The notes under the pieces: generated by a model | What the model was told of the DNA's origin: nothing | What the model saw: the letters and a program-made list of their open reading frames with translations, nothing else | The model's database searches: none | Shown here: positions 37,250 through 48,635 of the stretch, piece by piece | How the letters are laid out: each line of letters opens with the position of its first letter | How positions within the stretch are numbered: the stretch's first letter is position 1 | Program-made: the position numbers and the translations under genes | Assembly (NCBI RefSeq): GCF_047675955.1 | Contig: NC_132925.1 | Span: forward strand, 72,483,622 to 72,547,621 | Direction: 5' to 3' | DNA: 64,000 nucleotides | Origin: Chlorocebus sabaeus | Taxonomy: Eukaryota > Chordata > Mammalia > Primates > Cercopithecidae

Positions 37250-37690
37250 AACATCTGGCCCCAGCCTATTTTTTCCCTTTGTAACCCATTACTTAGTTTA
37301 CCTGTCTTCTCACACTGTGGCCAAACTTATTTCTTGTTGCTCTATGAGTACTGTTGCTATCTCTTACCTCTATATCCTTCAGTACACAACCTTTCTCTTT
37401 GCTTCTACCTATTTAATACTTAACCACTTTTCCAGAATCATACAGAATGCTACCTTCATGCATCCTCCTCCAGTTCTGCTATTTGGAGTTAGTTTCTCCC
37501 ATCACATTTCATGTGGACCTCTGCTCTACCTAATAGAAACTTTCTGGTTTCCTAGTGGTTTGCTGACCTGTATGTGTTCTACTCAAATGTGAGTTTCTCA
37601 AGGGCAGGGACTGTGTCACTCATCTTTGGAGCCTATTACATCGTCAGAACAGACAGAATCTAGACCAAGCTAAATCAAGTTACAGCAGCC
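37250..37690 (+). mobile_element. L2 LINE fragment
   Basis: Sense L2: a C/T-rich body, then 'caaatgtgagtttctcaag', 'ggcagggactgtgtcactc' and 'atctttggagcctatt', the L2 segment just before the 3' end. Confidence 0.75.
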
Positions 37691-38324
37691 CCTAGATCCC
37701 ATTTCCACCTGGCCTTCTCTCCTAGCTGTCCTGCAATGTTTTGGAAATGACCAGGCCATAGGATGCTGGCAGGTTCTACCCTAGAACTGGTGTAAGGCCA
37801 CCCTAGCAATTCTGAGTGTATAGTGCTATATTCTCATGTCTGTTTCATAGATCCATAATTAACAAGGTGCTCCTGGTTAACAGATTAGGTGCCCCAGACA
37901 TGCCCAGCTTACCTGCAGAATTTCTCTAGATTTTCAACGTAAGACTGTACCTGTGAGGTTGCAGGGAGGCAGTTGAACTTACAAAAGGGCTATTGTAGCC
38001 CCGCTTTCTCCAGCTACATTCCTGATGAGGGTGCTGTCTTCATGGTCTTGCCTCACTCAGACTTTAAATCTCCCTCCCAGAGCCCTCATGATGCTTATGA
38101 TATTTGGCTCAGACTTTTGTTTGCTGTGGCTTCATCATTGATGACTATCTTACCTTTAGGATCTGCAATTTAAGAAGACAATTTTTACCTCTCCATTCAG
38201 TTTCTTTGCCTAGCTTCAGCTCTGAGAATCCTAGCCTGGGTTAGAGACCTGAGCCTTCCCACTTTATGAGAATAAACCTACAGTTAGTTGCATTGTTCCA
38301 GGAAGCAAAAGAATACAGAGTTAA
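37691..38324. other. Unassigned stretch
   Basis: No family or exon recognised. Confidence 0.4.
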
Positions 38325-38568
38325 GAGTAAATAATAAGCTCTGGAGTCAAGCTGCCTGGGTTCATATCTTGGTTTCAACACTAAAGATCTGTAAGTTTGG
38401 TCAAATAACCTTTGTGATTTCAGTTTACTTAGCTATAAAGTAAAATGAGAGTAGTGCCTATTGCACAACATTTTTGTGAGAAGTAAAGGAAATAACATGG
38501 GTGAAGCACCTGGCAAAATGCCTGGCTTGTTGTAAGGGCTCAGAAATAGTAGCTCTTATTATTATTGG
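38325..38568 (+). mobile_element. MIR SINE, near full length
   Basis: All MIR blocks are present in order: 'gctctggagtcaagctgcc', 'gggttcatatcttgg', 'gtcaaataacctttgtg', 'atttttgtgagaagtaaag', 'gcacctggcaaaatgcctgg' and 'agctcttattattattgg'. Confidence 0.9.
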
Positions 38569-38639
38569 AAGAGCCAATTTAAATCCCAGGGATCACCTCA
38601 GCAGCATGGTTAATATCCCATGTGTCCTCCTTGTAAAAT

Positions 38640-39092
38640 GGGTGTTCATTAGCTATTGCTGCATCACAAAGTAACACAACTTAGTAGCTTAGAGCAACCA
38701 CATTTATTATCTCACAGTTTCTATGGGCCAGGAGTCTGGTGCCTAGCTGGGTCCCCTGCAAGGCTGCTGTCAAGGTGTGAACTATGGTTTGTTTCTCATC
38801 TGGAGGCTCAACTGGGGAGAGCCCACTTCCAACTCACTCAGGTTGTTGGCAAATTTCTTTTTTTTTTTTTTTTGGCTGTGGGACTCATAGCAGCTAACTT
38901 TTTCTTCAAAGCCGACTATGGAGACAGAAAGAGAGAAACTTCAGCATATGAAAAGCACAATGTGAACAAACATACCCCATTCCCTTTGTCACAGATTCTG
39001 CCTACACTAAAGGGGAGGATCACATGAAGGCATGAATACCAGGAGGTGGGCATCATGGGGTCATCTTCGTGTCTATCTGCCACCAGAGAGAT
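38640..39092 (-). mobile_element. MLT1-type MaLR LTR, antisense
   Basis: Antisense marks: 'tagctattgctgcatcacaa', 'ttagtagcttagagcaacc', 'tttattatctcacagtttc' and, at the far end, 'gaataccaggaggtgggcat' with 'catcttcgtgtctatctgcc'. The middle is decayed and carries a T16 run (38859-38874). Confidence 0.7.
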
Positions 39093-39107
39093 GATAAAAA
39101 AAGAAAC

Positions 39108-39215
39108 AAGCTCATGGGTTGTTGTGAGGATGAATTGAGTCAATGTTGGCAAAGCATTTAAGATGGTGCCTGATGCATAGTAGGAGCTCACTGAGGGTTT
39201 TCCATTATAATCAGG
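39108..39215 (+). mobile_element. MIR SINE 3' half
   Basis: Contains 'gggttgttgtgaggatgaa', 'ggcaaagcatttaagatgg' and 'gcctgatgcatagtaggagc'. It lies directly after the MLT1 LTR end. Confidence 0.8.
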
Positions 39216-39799
39216 CCAATGAGTGGAGGAGAAAGCTGGGTTGGAATGAATGAATGAATGAAGCTGCTTTCAGGATTCATAACTGAGTAGATTCTTCCCA
39301 GGCTAGCTTTATGCAAGCCTAATTTCCCCAGTGGTTTTAGATTAGCGGCTGCAAGCTCTGCTGTGGGTGGTGTTGAATGTCAACTGTGGGTGGGTATTAC
39401 TTGCATTAGTCATGTGTAACTAATTTAAAGTACACTGTGTTTTCAGGCAAGTGTCTGTAATTGCCATTTTTGCTAATTGTGAGAATGACTTGTTTGCCAT
39501 CTTCCCTCACAACTATAGAAAAAAGAGTCAGGAATCGAGGAGTGCACTTGAATAAACTGGCCTCCTCCTAAGTGAGGTTCCCAGGTATTGGTTTGGTGTA
39601 ACAGGCTGGCTTGTAGGCAAAGTTCAGATACTCACAAAGCTTGGGTCAGTTCAAAATTATCCTGGCCAACCACAGATTCTCTGGTACACAAAGAGCACCA
39701 CTCATGTATTTCTTCATTCAGTTTGGTATCTCTTCTGTTCCAGACTTTGTGCCAAATGTTCAGGAGAGAATGAGACAGAAGCCTAGACAAAAATCATGC

Positions 39800-40255
39800 T
39801 TGTGTATTTTTAAAATATGGCCCCCAAATTCTTTTACACTCCTTGCATTGAGGGAAAGGGGGGCTCTGTGTCTCCTCTCTCTGAATCTGAGTTTTTCACT
39901 GGTGACCAGTAGAATATGGCAGTAATGTGTCAATTTCTAGTCTCAAGCCTTAGGAAACTTGCAACCTCTACTTTCCTTTTCTTGGGATGCTTACTCTTGA
40001 AATCCAGTGGAGAGGCCACCACGTGCAGATGAAATGATAGTCAAAACTCCCTACCAGCCTTGTGCGGGAGTCATCTCAGAGTGCAACCTCCAGCTCCAGT
40101 GGAGCTGAAGACACATGGAGCAGAGATGAGCTGTCCCCACCAACTCCTGCCCAAACTGCAGATTCATGTGCAAAATTAAGGTGGTGGTGGTTGTTTTAAG
40201 CCATTGCATTTTATGGTGATTTGTTAGGCAGCAATAAATAACCAGAACAATGCCT
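39800..40255 (+). mobile_element. Old MLT1-type MaLR LTR
   Basis: Sense marks: 'atggcccccaaattctttta', 'ggtgaccagtagaatatgg', 'cacatggagcagagatgag' and the 3' end 'gttttaagccattgcatttt', 'tgttaggcagcaataaataa'. Confidence 0.75.
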
Positions 40256-40269
40256 TTATAGTTTGGTAG

Positions 40270-40640
40270 AGGAGCTTACAATCTGGAAGGAGAGACAGAT
40301 ACTAATCAAAGACTAAAACTAGCAATTGTATATCTATAGGCTCTGCAGGATAGGGACATGGTTCTGTGAAGCCATAAGACAATGGAGACTGACTTAGTCA
40401 ATGTAGTCAGGGAGGGCTTCTCTGAGGAAGTAATGTTGGGGCCGAGATTGAACAGCTGGGAAGAAAACTAGATAAAGGAGAAGCAAGAAACTGCTTGTGC
40501 AAAGATCTCATGGTGAGAAAGAGCACATATTTGGAGAAGTGAAAGAAGATCAGTAGGGCTGCAGAGGAAAGGGAAAGAGTGACATAAGATGCTGCATTTG
40601 AGACAGATGTCCAACTGAGCCCATCCCGCGCTAGGCAGTG
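40270..40640 (-). mobile_element. L2 LINE fragment, antisense
   Basis: Contains 'agggagggcttctctgagg', 'tgttggggccgagattgaac' and 'gcaaagatctcatggtgag', the antisense order of L2 around 'gaagccttccctga' and 'gggcctttgcac'. Confidence 0.6.
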
Positions 40641-40793
40641 CACTGCATTCTCCTGGGAGAATAAGGGGACACAGTGAGGCTCACAGGCATGTGTAGATGA
40701 GTGGGAGAGAAAGGGGTAAAGCTCGGCAGGGATTTGATGTCACCCGCCCATCTTACCTGTAAGTAAATAACCATGTTGCTGGGATGGGAGAAG

Positions 40794-41190
40794 GCTTAGT
40801 CTGTTCTGTGTTGCTATAACAGAATACGACAGACTGGGTAATTTACAAAGAACAGAGATTTGTTTCTTACAGTTCTAGAAGCTGGGAGGTCAAAGGTTGA
40901 GAGGCCTGTATCTAGAAAAGGCCTTCTTGCTGCATCATCCCATGGAGGATATAGATGGGCAACAGAGTTTGAGGGGGCATAAGAGAAAGGGAGAGGCAAA
41001 CACATCCTTTTATCAAGAACCCACTCTCTTAATAAATAACCCACTCCTAAGATAACAACATAATCCATTCTTGAAGGCGGGGCCCTCATGACCTAATCCC
41101 CTCTTATTAGGCCCCACCTCCCAACACTGTTGCATTGGGAATTAAGCTTCCAACAAGTGAACTTTGAAGATACATTCAAACCAGAATAGG
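40794..41190 (-). mobile_element. MaLR (MLT1/MST group) LTR, near full length, antisense
   Basis: Starts 'cttagtctgttctgtgttgc' and ends 'gatacattcaaaccagaa'. It has 'actgggtaatttacaaag', 'cagttctagaagctggg', 'ccatggaggatatagatgg', 'cctcatgacctaatcccc' and 'caacactgttgcattggg'. No internal retroviral sequence is attached. Confidence 0.85.
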
Positions 41191-41757
41191 GGGTCTTGAT
41201 CCAGTAGGGTATTAAGTGCTTTCTGGAAGAAGAAAGACTGAAAAACATTCTCTTAACAGTTTTAACTCCCTTTCTAAACTGCATTTTTCAGCTGACCTAA
41301 TTCAGTCTCAATGTCTGCAGGAGTTTTTAATAGATTCACAGGGGCTAGTGTTTCACAGACTGTTCTCTATTTTTACATCTTTACAGTGAAGAAATTATTC
41401 TTTATAGCTAAGCATACTTGCTGGAATTTTAGCCTGCGTTTTCTCCTCTTGCTTCTGTGTAGATGGAAAAATGTTGAGCAAAGGCCTTTATATGCATTTA
41501 GTTCATGCACATGAAGACAGTGGCTTCACCTCTCTTCTTTTGTCCAACTTTTTTGATTGTCTCTTCTTTTTCTAGCAGTATCTTCTGCTCCTAACCCTCA
41601 AATTCTTCCCTTCCTTCCTTTCCATGTCCATAGCATGTCCACATGACCTCAAACCTCAGCCTCAACTTCATTCAAGCAACAGATATTTTCAAACACTTCT
41701 TGAGGACAAGACCTAGGAATGGGAGAAGTAGGAATGAGGACTGTAATAATCTGACGA
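41191..41757. other. Unassigned stretch
   Basis: No family or exon recognised. Confidence 0.4.
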
Positions 41758-41870
41758 GGTCATTGGCTCTCAATTCTGACAGCATATTAGAATAAGTGGG
41801 AGCTTTGAAACATGTTGAGATGTTGACCCTATTTCCAGAGGTTCTGATGATTTTGTTGGTTTCTTGCTAT
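41758..41870. mobile_element. MER5-type hAT MITE fragment
   Basis: Begins 'cattggctctcaattctg' and continues 'cagcatattagaataagtgg', 'gagctttgaaacatg' and 'tttccagaggttctgatg', the order at one MER5 end. Confidence 0.6.
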
Positions 41871-41999
41871 TAGAGTGGGAGGTTACAAATAAACAAGGGG
41901 AAAGGTCTAGAATGATCCATGTGGTAATGAATTAGACTCAGCAGCAGCAGTATGAATGTATGTTTAGCCTAGTATAGATATAGAGAGTTACATGTAGAT

Positions 42000-42045
42000 A
42001 CTTATATGTTTATATGTTTATGTTTATATGTATATGTTTATAGCT
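42000..42045. repeat. (TATATGTT)n-like low-complexity tract
   Basis: Imperfect reiteration of TTTATATG. Confidence 0.7.
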
Positions 42046-42069
42046 GAGTTAGTAGATCTGTATATATCA

Positions 42070-42869
42070 CCTTACTTTGTTAGTTGAGACAGCCTAAAAA
42101 CAATGATACCTCAGTAACAGTGAGCACACCTAGGGCCCAAGTCTTGGTTTCTAATATGATTCTCCAGCAAAGGGAACCAGGGATCCTCGGAAAAATGGCT
42201 GGCTTTAGAACTGAGGCAGAAAATACACAAGATAAGCCTGGAGCATGTTGTACTACCAAAAAATAAGGAAGTGCTAAAACACACACATACCTCCCCCCCC
42301 CCCCCCACACACACACACATACCACAACACTGGGGGCATGTCACAGGGGCAGTGAAAAAGCTCCCAGTGGCCAAAGCTGAGAAAATTTCAGCAACAAAGT
42401 AAATAAAGTAGTATTGGATTATGACTCACAGTAGAAAATAAACATCCATGAGTCCATACTAGTATATATAAATAATTGAATAGACAAATACATGTAGAGA
42501 AGCAAAACCTCCCCTGAGAAGAATTCCAAATAATTTATATGCATGCTGTGCCCTTAAAAAGGTGCAGTACCACTCCTCACTTCTTAGGTATGAGCTATGC
42601 ATAGTGACTTCCTTCCAAAGAGCATTTACAGTATGGATAGGGGGAAAATAGTAACTTTACATTGGAGAAAACTGACAAACAATAACTCAACCAGCCAGGT
42701 GACAAAGGTTAATAACAACAATGATTAAGACATGTTGAAAACATGCATCCTTGATATGATATGATGAAAGTGGCCTATCATATGGTGAAAAATTGTCTAT
42801 GTAATCTTCCTCTTAAAAAAACAGTAACTCCAGTCTAATCATGAGACAAATATCAGACAAATTCCAAAT
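42070..42869 (+). mobile_element. L1ME-type 3' UTR, left part
   Basis: Contains 'agtaactttacattggag', 'gacatgttgaaaacatgc', 'tgatatgatatgatgaaag' and 'ccagtctaatcatgagac', and stops at 'acaaattccaaat'. It resumes at 43226 beyond an LTR insertion. Confidence 0.7.
42293..42322. repeat. (C)n followed by (CA)n
   Basis: A C run of about 14 passes into alternating CA, inside the L1 3' UTR. Confidence 0.9.
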
Positions 42870-43225
42870 CGTATTAGTCTGTTTTCACACTGCTATAAAG
42901 AACTTCCCTGAGACTGATTAATTAATAAAGAGGTTTAATTGACTCAGAGTGCTGTATGGCTGGGGAGGCCTCAGGAAACTTACAATCTTGGTGAAAGGTG
43001 AAAGGAAAGCAGGGCACCTTCTTCACAAGGCAGCAGGAGAAAAAGAGAGCAGGCAAAACCACCACTTACAAAACCATCGGCTGTCATGAGAACTCACTAT
43101 CGCATAACAGTATGGGGGAAACTGTCCCCACGATCCAATCACCTCCCACCAGGTCCCTTTCTCCATATATGGGGATTACAATTTGAGATGAGATTTGGGT
43201 GGGGACACAGAGCCAAACCATATCA
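42870..43225 (-). mobile_element. MST/THE1-type MaLR LTR, antisense, solo
   Basis: Runs from '(c)gtattagtctgttttcac' to 'gccaaaccatatca', with 'ggtttaattgactcag', 'ggggaggcctcaggaaac' and 'gagatgagatttgggtgggg'. It splits an L1ME 3' UTR. The flanking pentamers caaat/cccat agree at only 3/5. Confidence 0.88.
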
Positions 43226-43610
43226 CCCATTGAGAAACACTCTGCAAAATACCTCACAAGTACTCCTTAAATTTAGCAAGATTATCAAATACAAGAGAAG
43301 TCTAAGAAATTGTCACAACCTAGAGAAGCCTAAGAAGATATGACAACTAAATGCAATGTGGTATCCTGGATGGGATCCTGGAACAGAAAAAGGGCATTAG
43401 AGGAAAAACTAAGAAGATCTAAATAAAGGATGGGAATTAGTTCATAGTGATGTATTGATATTAGTTCATTAATTGTGACAAATGTGCTCTATTAACATAG
43501 ATGGTAATAGAGGAAACTGGGTATGAAGCATATAGGAAATCTCTGTTCTGTCTGCTCAATTTTTTCTGTATAGCTAAAAGTATTCTATGTTTATGTTTAT
43601 TTAAAAATTA
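43226..43610 (+). mobile_element. L1ME-type 3' UTR, right part
   Basis: Resumes with 'gagaaacactctgcaaaatacc' equivalents, 'aatgcaatgtggtatcctgg', 'atgggatcctggaacag', 'gttcattaattgtgac' and 'agaggaaactgggtatg', ending in 'gtttatttaaaa'. Confidence 0.75.
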
Positions 43611-43619
43611 GAAGTATCT

Positions 43620-43785
43620 TTCATCATATTTAGATTACCTCTATGTTATTTGTCTTCTGGCCAACTAACTAGACTGTAAATCTATGGAAGACCAGGAACC
43701 CTCTTTCCTTTCATATTATTTTAGCATGCACTACAAGGTCCCACAGTATGTAGGCAACCAATGTTTGTTAAATTGATGGCAATGG
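43620..43785 (+). mobile_element. L2 LINE 3' end
   Basis: Contains 'ctagactgtaaatctatgg', 'gcatgcactacaagg' and 'caaccaatgtttgttaaatt', the last ~150 bp of L2. Confidence 0.65.
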
Positions 43786-45386
43786 CCTGATAATGTGTAA
43801 TTTTTAAGTACCAAATGTTTTTTTCGTAAAATTGAGAAAGATTTAGTTAAAACCAAAAAAAAAAAAAGCATGTTAAAATCACTGCTGGTTGCATAATGTC
43901 TCATTAGATCCATGTTAATGTTTTGATATTCTTCTAGACATTCTTTCTTTTCAACAATAAAACTGGGATCGTGCATTACCTACTTTTTTTGAAACCTGTT
44001 TTCACTAATTATTTGTTATAAATATTTTTCCATCCCATAAATAATCTTCTTAAAACATACAATGAGTATTTTAATAGCTAGATAAGTTTAACTGCTAATG
44101 TTTGCCCCAGAACACAGGCAAGGAAGGAAAGAGGCAGAATCAATAGGGAAGAAAAGTTATCGCAGGTGCTTGCAGTGTCTGTGACACTGGGCATCAGCAG
44201 TGCTTGGCTTGCTGGTGTGATGGGAGTTTGGCAGGCAGAGGGAACATTGCTCTTCCTTGCTCCCACAAATGCACTTTTTTCGCAGATAAAATGACCTACA
44301 GAGGTAATTTTAATGCCTGTCCCCTGCTTTTTCCACTACAAATGAGCAGGAAGGATATTCACCAGCAAGTCCAACAGCATTCTCAGTGCCATGCTATTTC
44401 TTTGTCTCATTAGTTGGATGATTCCAAGGCTTGGTGGTTAATTGGCAGACATTAAATAGTACTGTTGTGTCTTTGTAGGGCTCCAGGTTTTCAGCTCAAA
44501 GTCACTTTCTGGCCCATTTGTACAGTGATAAGATATTACCAGGAAAGAACTAATTGAGGGGATGCTGATTTTCTCTCCTGTCCTTAAAGCATATTAGAGA
44601 AGTGACCAGCAGGATATGGGGATTGCAAATCCTCTATCAATTTCTAAAAAAAAAAAAAAAAAAAAATCAACTTCCACAGAGCCCAGGCAGGTTTTCTGTC
44701 TATAGAACAAACTGTACTTGGTATGATCTAAGTGATCTTGCCTTGGTTTTTAGTTAGGGAAATGCTTATATTTCTTTCTTAGCCAATTATATGGGAGAAA
44801 AACATAAATCCAATAGACCTTATCAAAATCAGTTGTTGGGTCTCAAATTCTGTGATATCCATCCCCCCTTTGAACATTTGGAAAAAGAATTGAAGTGAAA
44901 ACTTTTTCTGAGTGGGTTGCTGTGAGTGGATACTTATTTTTGGCTGGCATAACAAGGACATTTAGAAAACAATGAATGTTTACGTGGGGAGTGAAAAAGG
45001 CAGTCATGAAAGTGTGGGACCAGTGTGGATTTGGGGTTTTGAAGAGCATGTGGGTGACTACTGACATTTGAGAACTTTTATCTGGGGTGGATTACAGATG
45101 TAGACATTACATGTGTAGGCACTTAACTGGCATTTAATAATGCCAAATCAACAGCCGATTCAATTTGGTGAAAAGGAAAACCCATGAGTTGATCAATCCT
45201 TTTGAGAAAGATACTGTGGGATCATGTAGATAAGTGTTTCTGGATGTTGGAGAATGTCTATGGCCACTGAAAACCAGCATTTCTAAAATAGAACATCAAA
45301 ATTATGTTTCTTGCTGTAGAGAAAATTTTAGGACTGTGTGAATCCATTATAAATCACACCCTAGGAAGGTTACTAGAAAAATAATA
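43786..45386. other. Unassigned stretch with two A runs
   Basis: A13 at 43856-43868 and A21 at 44646-44666 (see findings). No family or exon recognised; the largest frame is 74 codons. Confidence 0.4.
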
Positions 45387-45712
45387 AAAAGCCCTTCTTT
45401 TCTTTCTTCTGTTTTTTTGAAAGAGACTCGCTCTGTTGCCCAGGCTTGAGCGCAATGGTGCAATCTCAGCTCACTGCAACTTCCCCCTCCTGGATTCAAG
45501 TGATTCTCCTGCCTCAACCTCCTGAATAGTTGGCATTATAGGCACCCACCACCACACACGGCTAGTTTTTGTATTTTTAGTAGGGACGGTGTTTCATCCT
45601 CTTGGCCAGGCTGGTCTTGAACCCCTGACCTCAGGTGATCTGCCCACCTTGACCTCCCAAAGTGCTGGGATTACAGGCATGAGCCACCATGCCTGATCGA
45701 AAAGCACTTCTT
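45387..45712 (-). mobile_element. AluS-like, full length, antisense, with TSD
   Basis: Antisense dimeric Alu (45400-45699) with 'ctgttgcccaggcttgag' and 'gagccaccatgcctgatc'. The 13-bp repeats aaaagcccttctt (45387-45399) and aaaagcacttctt (45700-45712) match 12/13. Confidence 0.95.
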
Positions 45713-45867
45713 AAAGATTACTTTGATCATGAGAGATGGCATGTCACTGCAGTATGTAGACTATATACTGGGATCATGGAATCAGAAGGTCTGGTTACTA
45801 CCTTGCTATGCAATGATAGCAAATCACCAAAGAGTAATCAATAGCATGTTCCTATGATGAGAGTTGA

Positions 45868-46035
45868 TAATGTGGAATCTGAAAGTTTGGGTTCAAATCT
45901 TTGGTCCATCATTTCCTAGCTGTGGTGCCATAAGCCAGATGTAGAATCTTTCTGAGCTTCAGTTTCCTCTACTCTAAAATGAGGATACTGATAATGAATA
46001 CAAGCCCCACAACCTCTACCACATTATTATAATAA
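45868..46035 (+). mobile_element. MIR SINE
   Basis: Contains 'aatctgaaagtttgggttc', 'catcatttcctagctgtgg', 'gagcttcagtttcctctac' and 'aaaatgaggatactgataatg', the clear MIR order. Confidence 0.88.
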
Positions 46036-46589
46036 TGAAAGGAGGAAGATGTGAAAGACAACTGCCATATGACATGCTGCCACAGACCCAAAATTGGCAT
46101 TTCTATGTGGTTCTAGTTCTGATCTAGGAAGCTTTAAGACCTTGGAATGTGTCATTTAATCACAAGTTCCTTTTACCACCTTTGCTTACACAAAGCCAGC
46201 CTGACTCTGTCACTAGAGCAAAAGGAAAAGCGTTCATCCACAGGCATTCCCCCCTCAGCATGTAAAGAAACTGTTCAAAAAGGCTAAAAAAGGCTAAGGC
46301 TTTCCCATGAAGGACTGACTGGCCAGGCACTGTCTTTAAGTAGAAGTTGATGATGGTCACCTAAAATGGTTCTTAAATTCCAAGCTGGTACAGTGAGTAA
46401 TGCCAGACCCAGTATTCCAGTTGGCCTAAGAATTAGAGAGGGGAAATCTTCATAACTGTCTCTCCATGAATAACCACGAGGACCTCATAAGAAGGCAGGA
46501 TCGACTGGGCCACATCTCATAGCCTGGACATGAATAGGAGACCAAGGGTTCCCACAACTAGAGCTTATAGGACACAGGGTCTAAGACTC
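46036..46589. other. Unassigned stretch
   Basis: No family or exon recognised. Confidence 0.4.
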
Positions 46590-46710
46590 CTCACATTTTA
46601 GACTGTCACTTAAATCTTTTAAAATATATACACTGCCTTATCGCTCCCACTACTAAAGTGTAAGCTCCTTGAAGATAGGTATGTGACTTGTTCATCAACA
46701 GGAAACCATG
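46590..46710 (+). mobile_element. L2-like 3' fragment
   Basis: 'actaaagtgtaagctccttg' and 'aagataggtatgtgacttg' match the L2 segment 'tagactgtaagctccttgagggcaggga'. Short and decayed. Confidence 0.45.
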
Positions 46711-46724
46711 TGGCAACCGAAGAC

Positions 46725-46895
46725 AAAATCCTTGATTTAGAGTTACAAAACCCAGGTTCAAATCTTATCTCTAAAACTCCTTGGTACCATGACATTAAGC
46801 AGGAAACGCCTAAACCCCTGTAGGCCTTACTATCTGCTCCTGGTTGATAGGAATTATTACCTTCAACAGGGTAGTCTGGCTTCATTTAAATTTAC
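46725..46895 (+). mobile_element. MIR SINE, decayed
   Basis: 'acaaaacccaggttcaaatc' begins the tRNA-related part, followed by a degraded core and 'gataggaattattacc'. Confidence 0.6.
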
Positions 46896-46904
46896 CTATT
46901 AGTT

Positions 46905-47030
46905 ACACTACGTGCTAGGACATACGAGCTTGGTGCTTTTTCCATGTATTCATTCTTGAGGCCTCACAGCTCAATGAGATACAATATTATTACTTCCATT
47001 TTGCAGATGTCATCATTCACCATTTTGAAG
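46905..47030 (-). mobile_element. Possible MIR, antisense
   Basis: 'tgctaggacatacgagcttgg', 'atgtattcattcttgagg' and 'attattacttccattttgc' resemble antisense MIR. Confidence 0.4.
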
Positions 47031-47294
47031 AGGTATTAGAATGCCCTGGGACACATTTTTTGGTTGTTCTCTACTGTTTTCCATTTAGACTCACTTCTTG
47101 GCCTCATGGCGTTAAGTACCAGCTAGATGTCGGTGACTTCCAATGTAATACATTGAGCTGAGACTACTTCTTAAACTTTGGATCCACATACCCAACTGCC
47201 CACTCAATATCTGAACATTCTCAGGCATATGAGAATGATCTAAGCCAGGCTCTTGATATTCTTCCCCCTCTAAATGTGTTTTTTTTCCAGTTAC

Positions 47295-47690
47295 ACCTTT
47301 GCTATGGTATTTCTCAAAATTAATGTGTTGGAAACTTATTCCCCAAAACAACAGTGTTGAGAGGTGGCACCTTTAAGAGGTGTTAGGTCATGACGGCCCT
47401 GCCCTCATGAATGGATTAATGCCATTATTGCAGGAAAGGGTGTGTTATCACTGCAGTGAGGAGTGGGTGCCTGATAAAAGGATAAGTTTGGCTCCCTCTC
47501 CTCCCCACCTCCCATGTGCTCTTGCCCTTCGACTTTCCAGACTGGGATGATGCTGTAAGTCCCTTGCCAGATGTGGGCCCCTTGACCTTGAACTTCCCAG
47601 CCTCCAGAACCATGAGAAATAAATTTATAACCTTTACAGATTGCCCAGTCTCAGGTATTCTGTTACAGCTGACAGACAAAGGCAACCCTT
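47295..47690 (+). mobile_element. MaLR (MLT1/MST group) LTR
   Basis: Sense marks: 'aatgtgttggaaacttattc', 'caacagtgttgagaggtgg', 'ctcatgaatggattaatgc', 'gtgcctgataaaaggataag', 'aacttcccagcctccag', 'gagaaataaatttataacc' and 'gtctcaggtattctgttac'. Same family as the antisense LTR at 40794. Confidence 0.88.
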
Positions 47691-47694
47691 CTCT

Positions 47695-47990
47695 GAAAGT
47701 GTTAACTCTGTTCTTTCAATTGCTCAGGCCAAAAATCTTGTATTCACTCTTGAACCCTTGCTTAGTCTGACATTCCACATTCATGAAAACAATCCTGCCA
47801 GTACTGCCTCTGAACCCCTCTCATCTGGGTTTCTACTGCTACTCCCTAGTCTAAGCCATCATTGTCTCTTACCTGAATTATTGCGAAAGCCTCCTAACTG
47901 GTCTCGCTACTTCTGACTTTGCCCCATTGTGGTCAGTTCTCAACATAACAGCCAGAGTAGTGCTGCTGGAATATTGTTGGTTGGTGTGTT
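47695..47990 (+). mobile_element. L2 LINE, left part of split copy
   Basis: L2 marks: 'ccatcattgtctcttacc', 'tgaattattgcgaaagcctc', 'ctaactggtctcgctactt' and 'aacataacagccagagtag'. The copy breaks at 47990 and resumes at 48921. Confidence 0.85.
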
Positions 47991-48078
47991 TGTATTAGTC
48001 TGTTCTCACGTTGCTATAAAGAACTACCTGAAACTGGGAGGTTTAATTGGCTCGTGGTTCAACAGGCTGTGCAGGAAG
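47991..48078 (-). mobile_element. MST/THE1-type MaLR LTR, first part of a split antisense copy
   Basis: Begins 'tgtattagtctgttctcac' at 47991 and continues to 'caggctgtgcaggaag', where a HERV-L LTR interrupts it. The flanking pentamers of the whole LTR, gtgtt (47986-47990) and gtgtc (48921-48925), match 4/5. Confidence 0.9.
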
Positions 48079-48635
48079 TGTGATGGTTAATATTGAGAGT
48101 CACTTGAGTGGATGGAAGGATGCAAATTATTGTTCCAGGTTTGTCTGTGAGGGTGTTGCCAAAGGAGATTAACATTTTAGTCAGTGGGCTGGGAAAGGCA
48201 GACCCACCTTCAATCCATCTGGGTGGCCACAATCTAATCAGCTGCCAGCATGGCTAGAATAAAAGCAGGCAGAAGAACGTGGAAAGACAGATTGGCTAAA
48301 TCTTTTGGCCTCCATCTTCCTCCCATGCTGATGCTTCTTACCTTTGAACATCAGACACCAAGTTCTTCAGCCTTTGGACTCTTGGACTTACACCAGTGGT
48401 TTGCCAGGATTTCCCTGGCCTTTGGCCACAGACTGAAGGCTGCAGTATTGGATTCTCTACTTTTGAGATTTTGGGACTTGGACCAGCTTTCTGGCTCCTC
48501 AGCTTGCAGAATCCCTATTGCGGGACTTCAACTTGTGATTGTGTAAGTCAATTCTGCTGATAAACTTTCCTTCATATGTACATCTATACATCTATCCTAT
48601 TAGTTCTGTCCCTCTAGAGAACACTGACTAAAACA
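48079..48635 (+). mobile_element. HERV-L LTR (MLT2A-type), solo, with 5-bp TSD
   Basis: 557 bp from 'tgtgatggttaatattgag' to 'gaacactgactaaaaca', TG...CA ended. Diagnostic text: 'gtgttgccaaaggagatt', 'ggctagaataaaagcagg', 'cttggacttacaccagtgg', 'tttgggacttggacc' and 'ccctctagagaacactg'. Perfect GGAAG duplication at 48074-48078 and 48636-48640. The LTR sits inside a MaLR LTR, which sits inside an L2. Confidence 0.92.

Noticed and set aside
47516..47770. 84- and 91-codon plus-strand frames near 47.5-47.9 kb
   Set aside because: They fall in the MLT1/MST LTR and L2 sequence; not genes.
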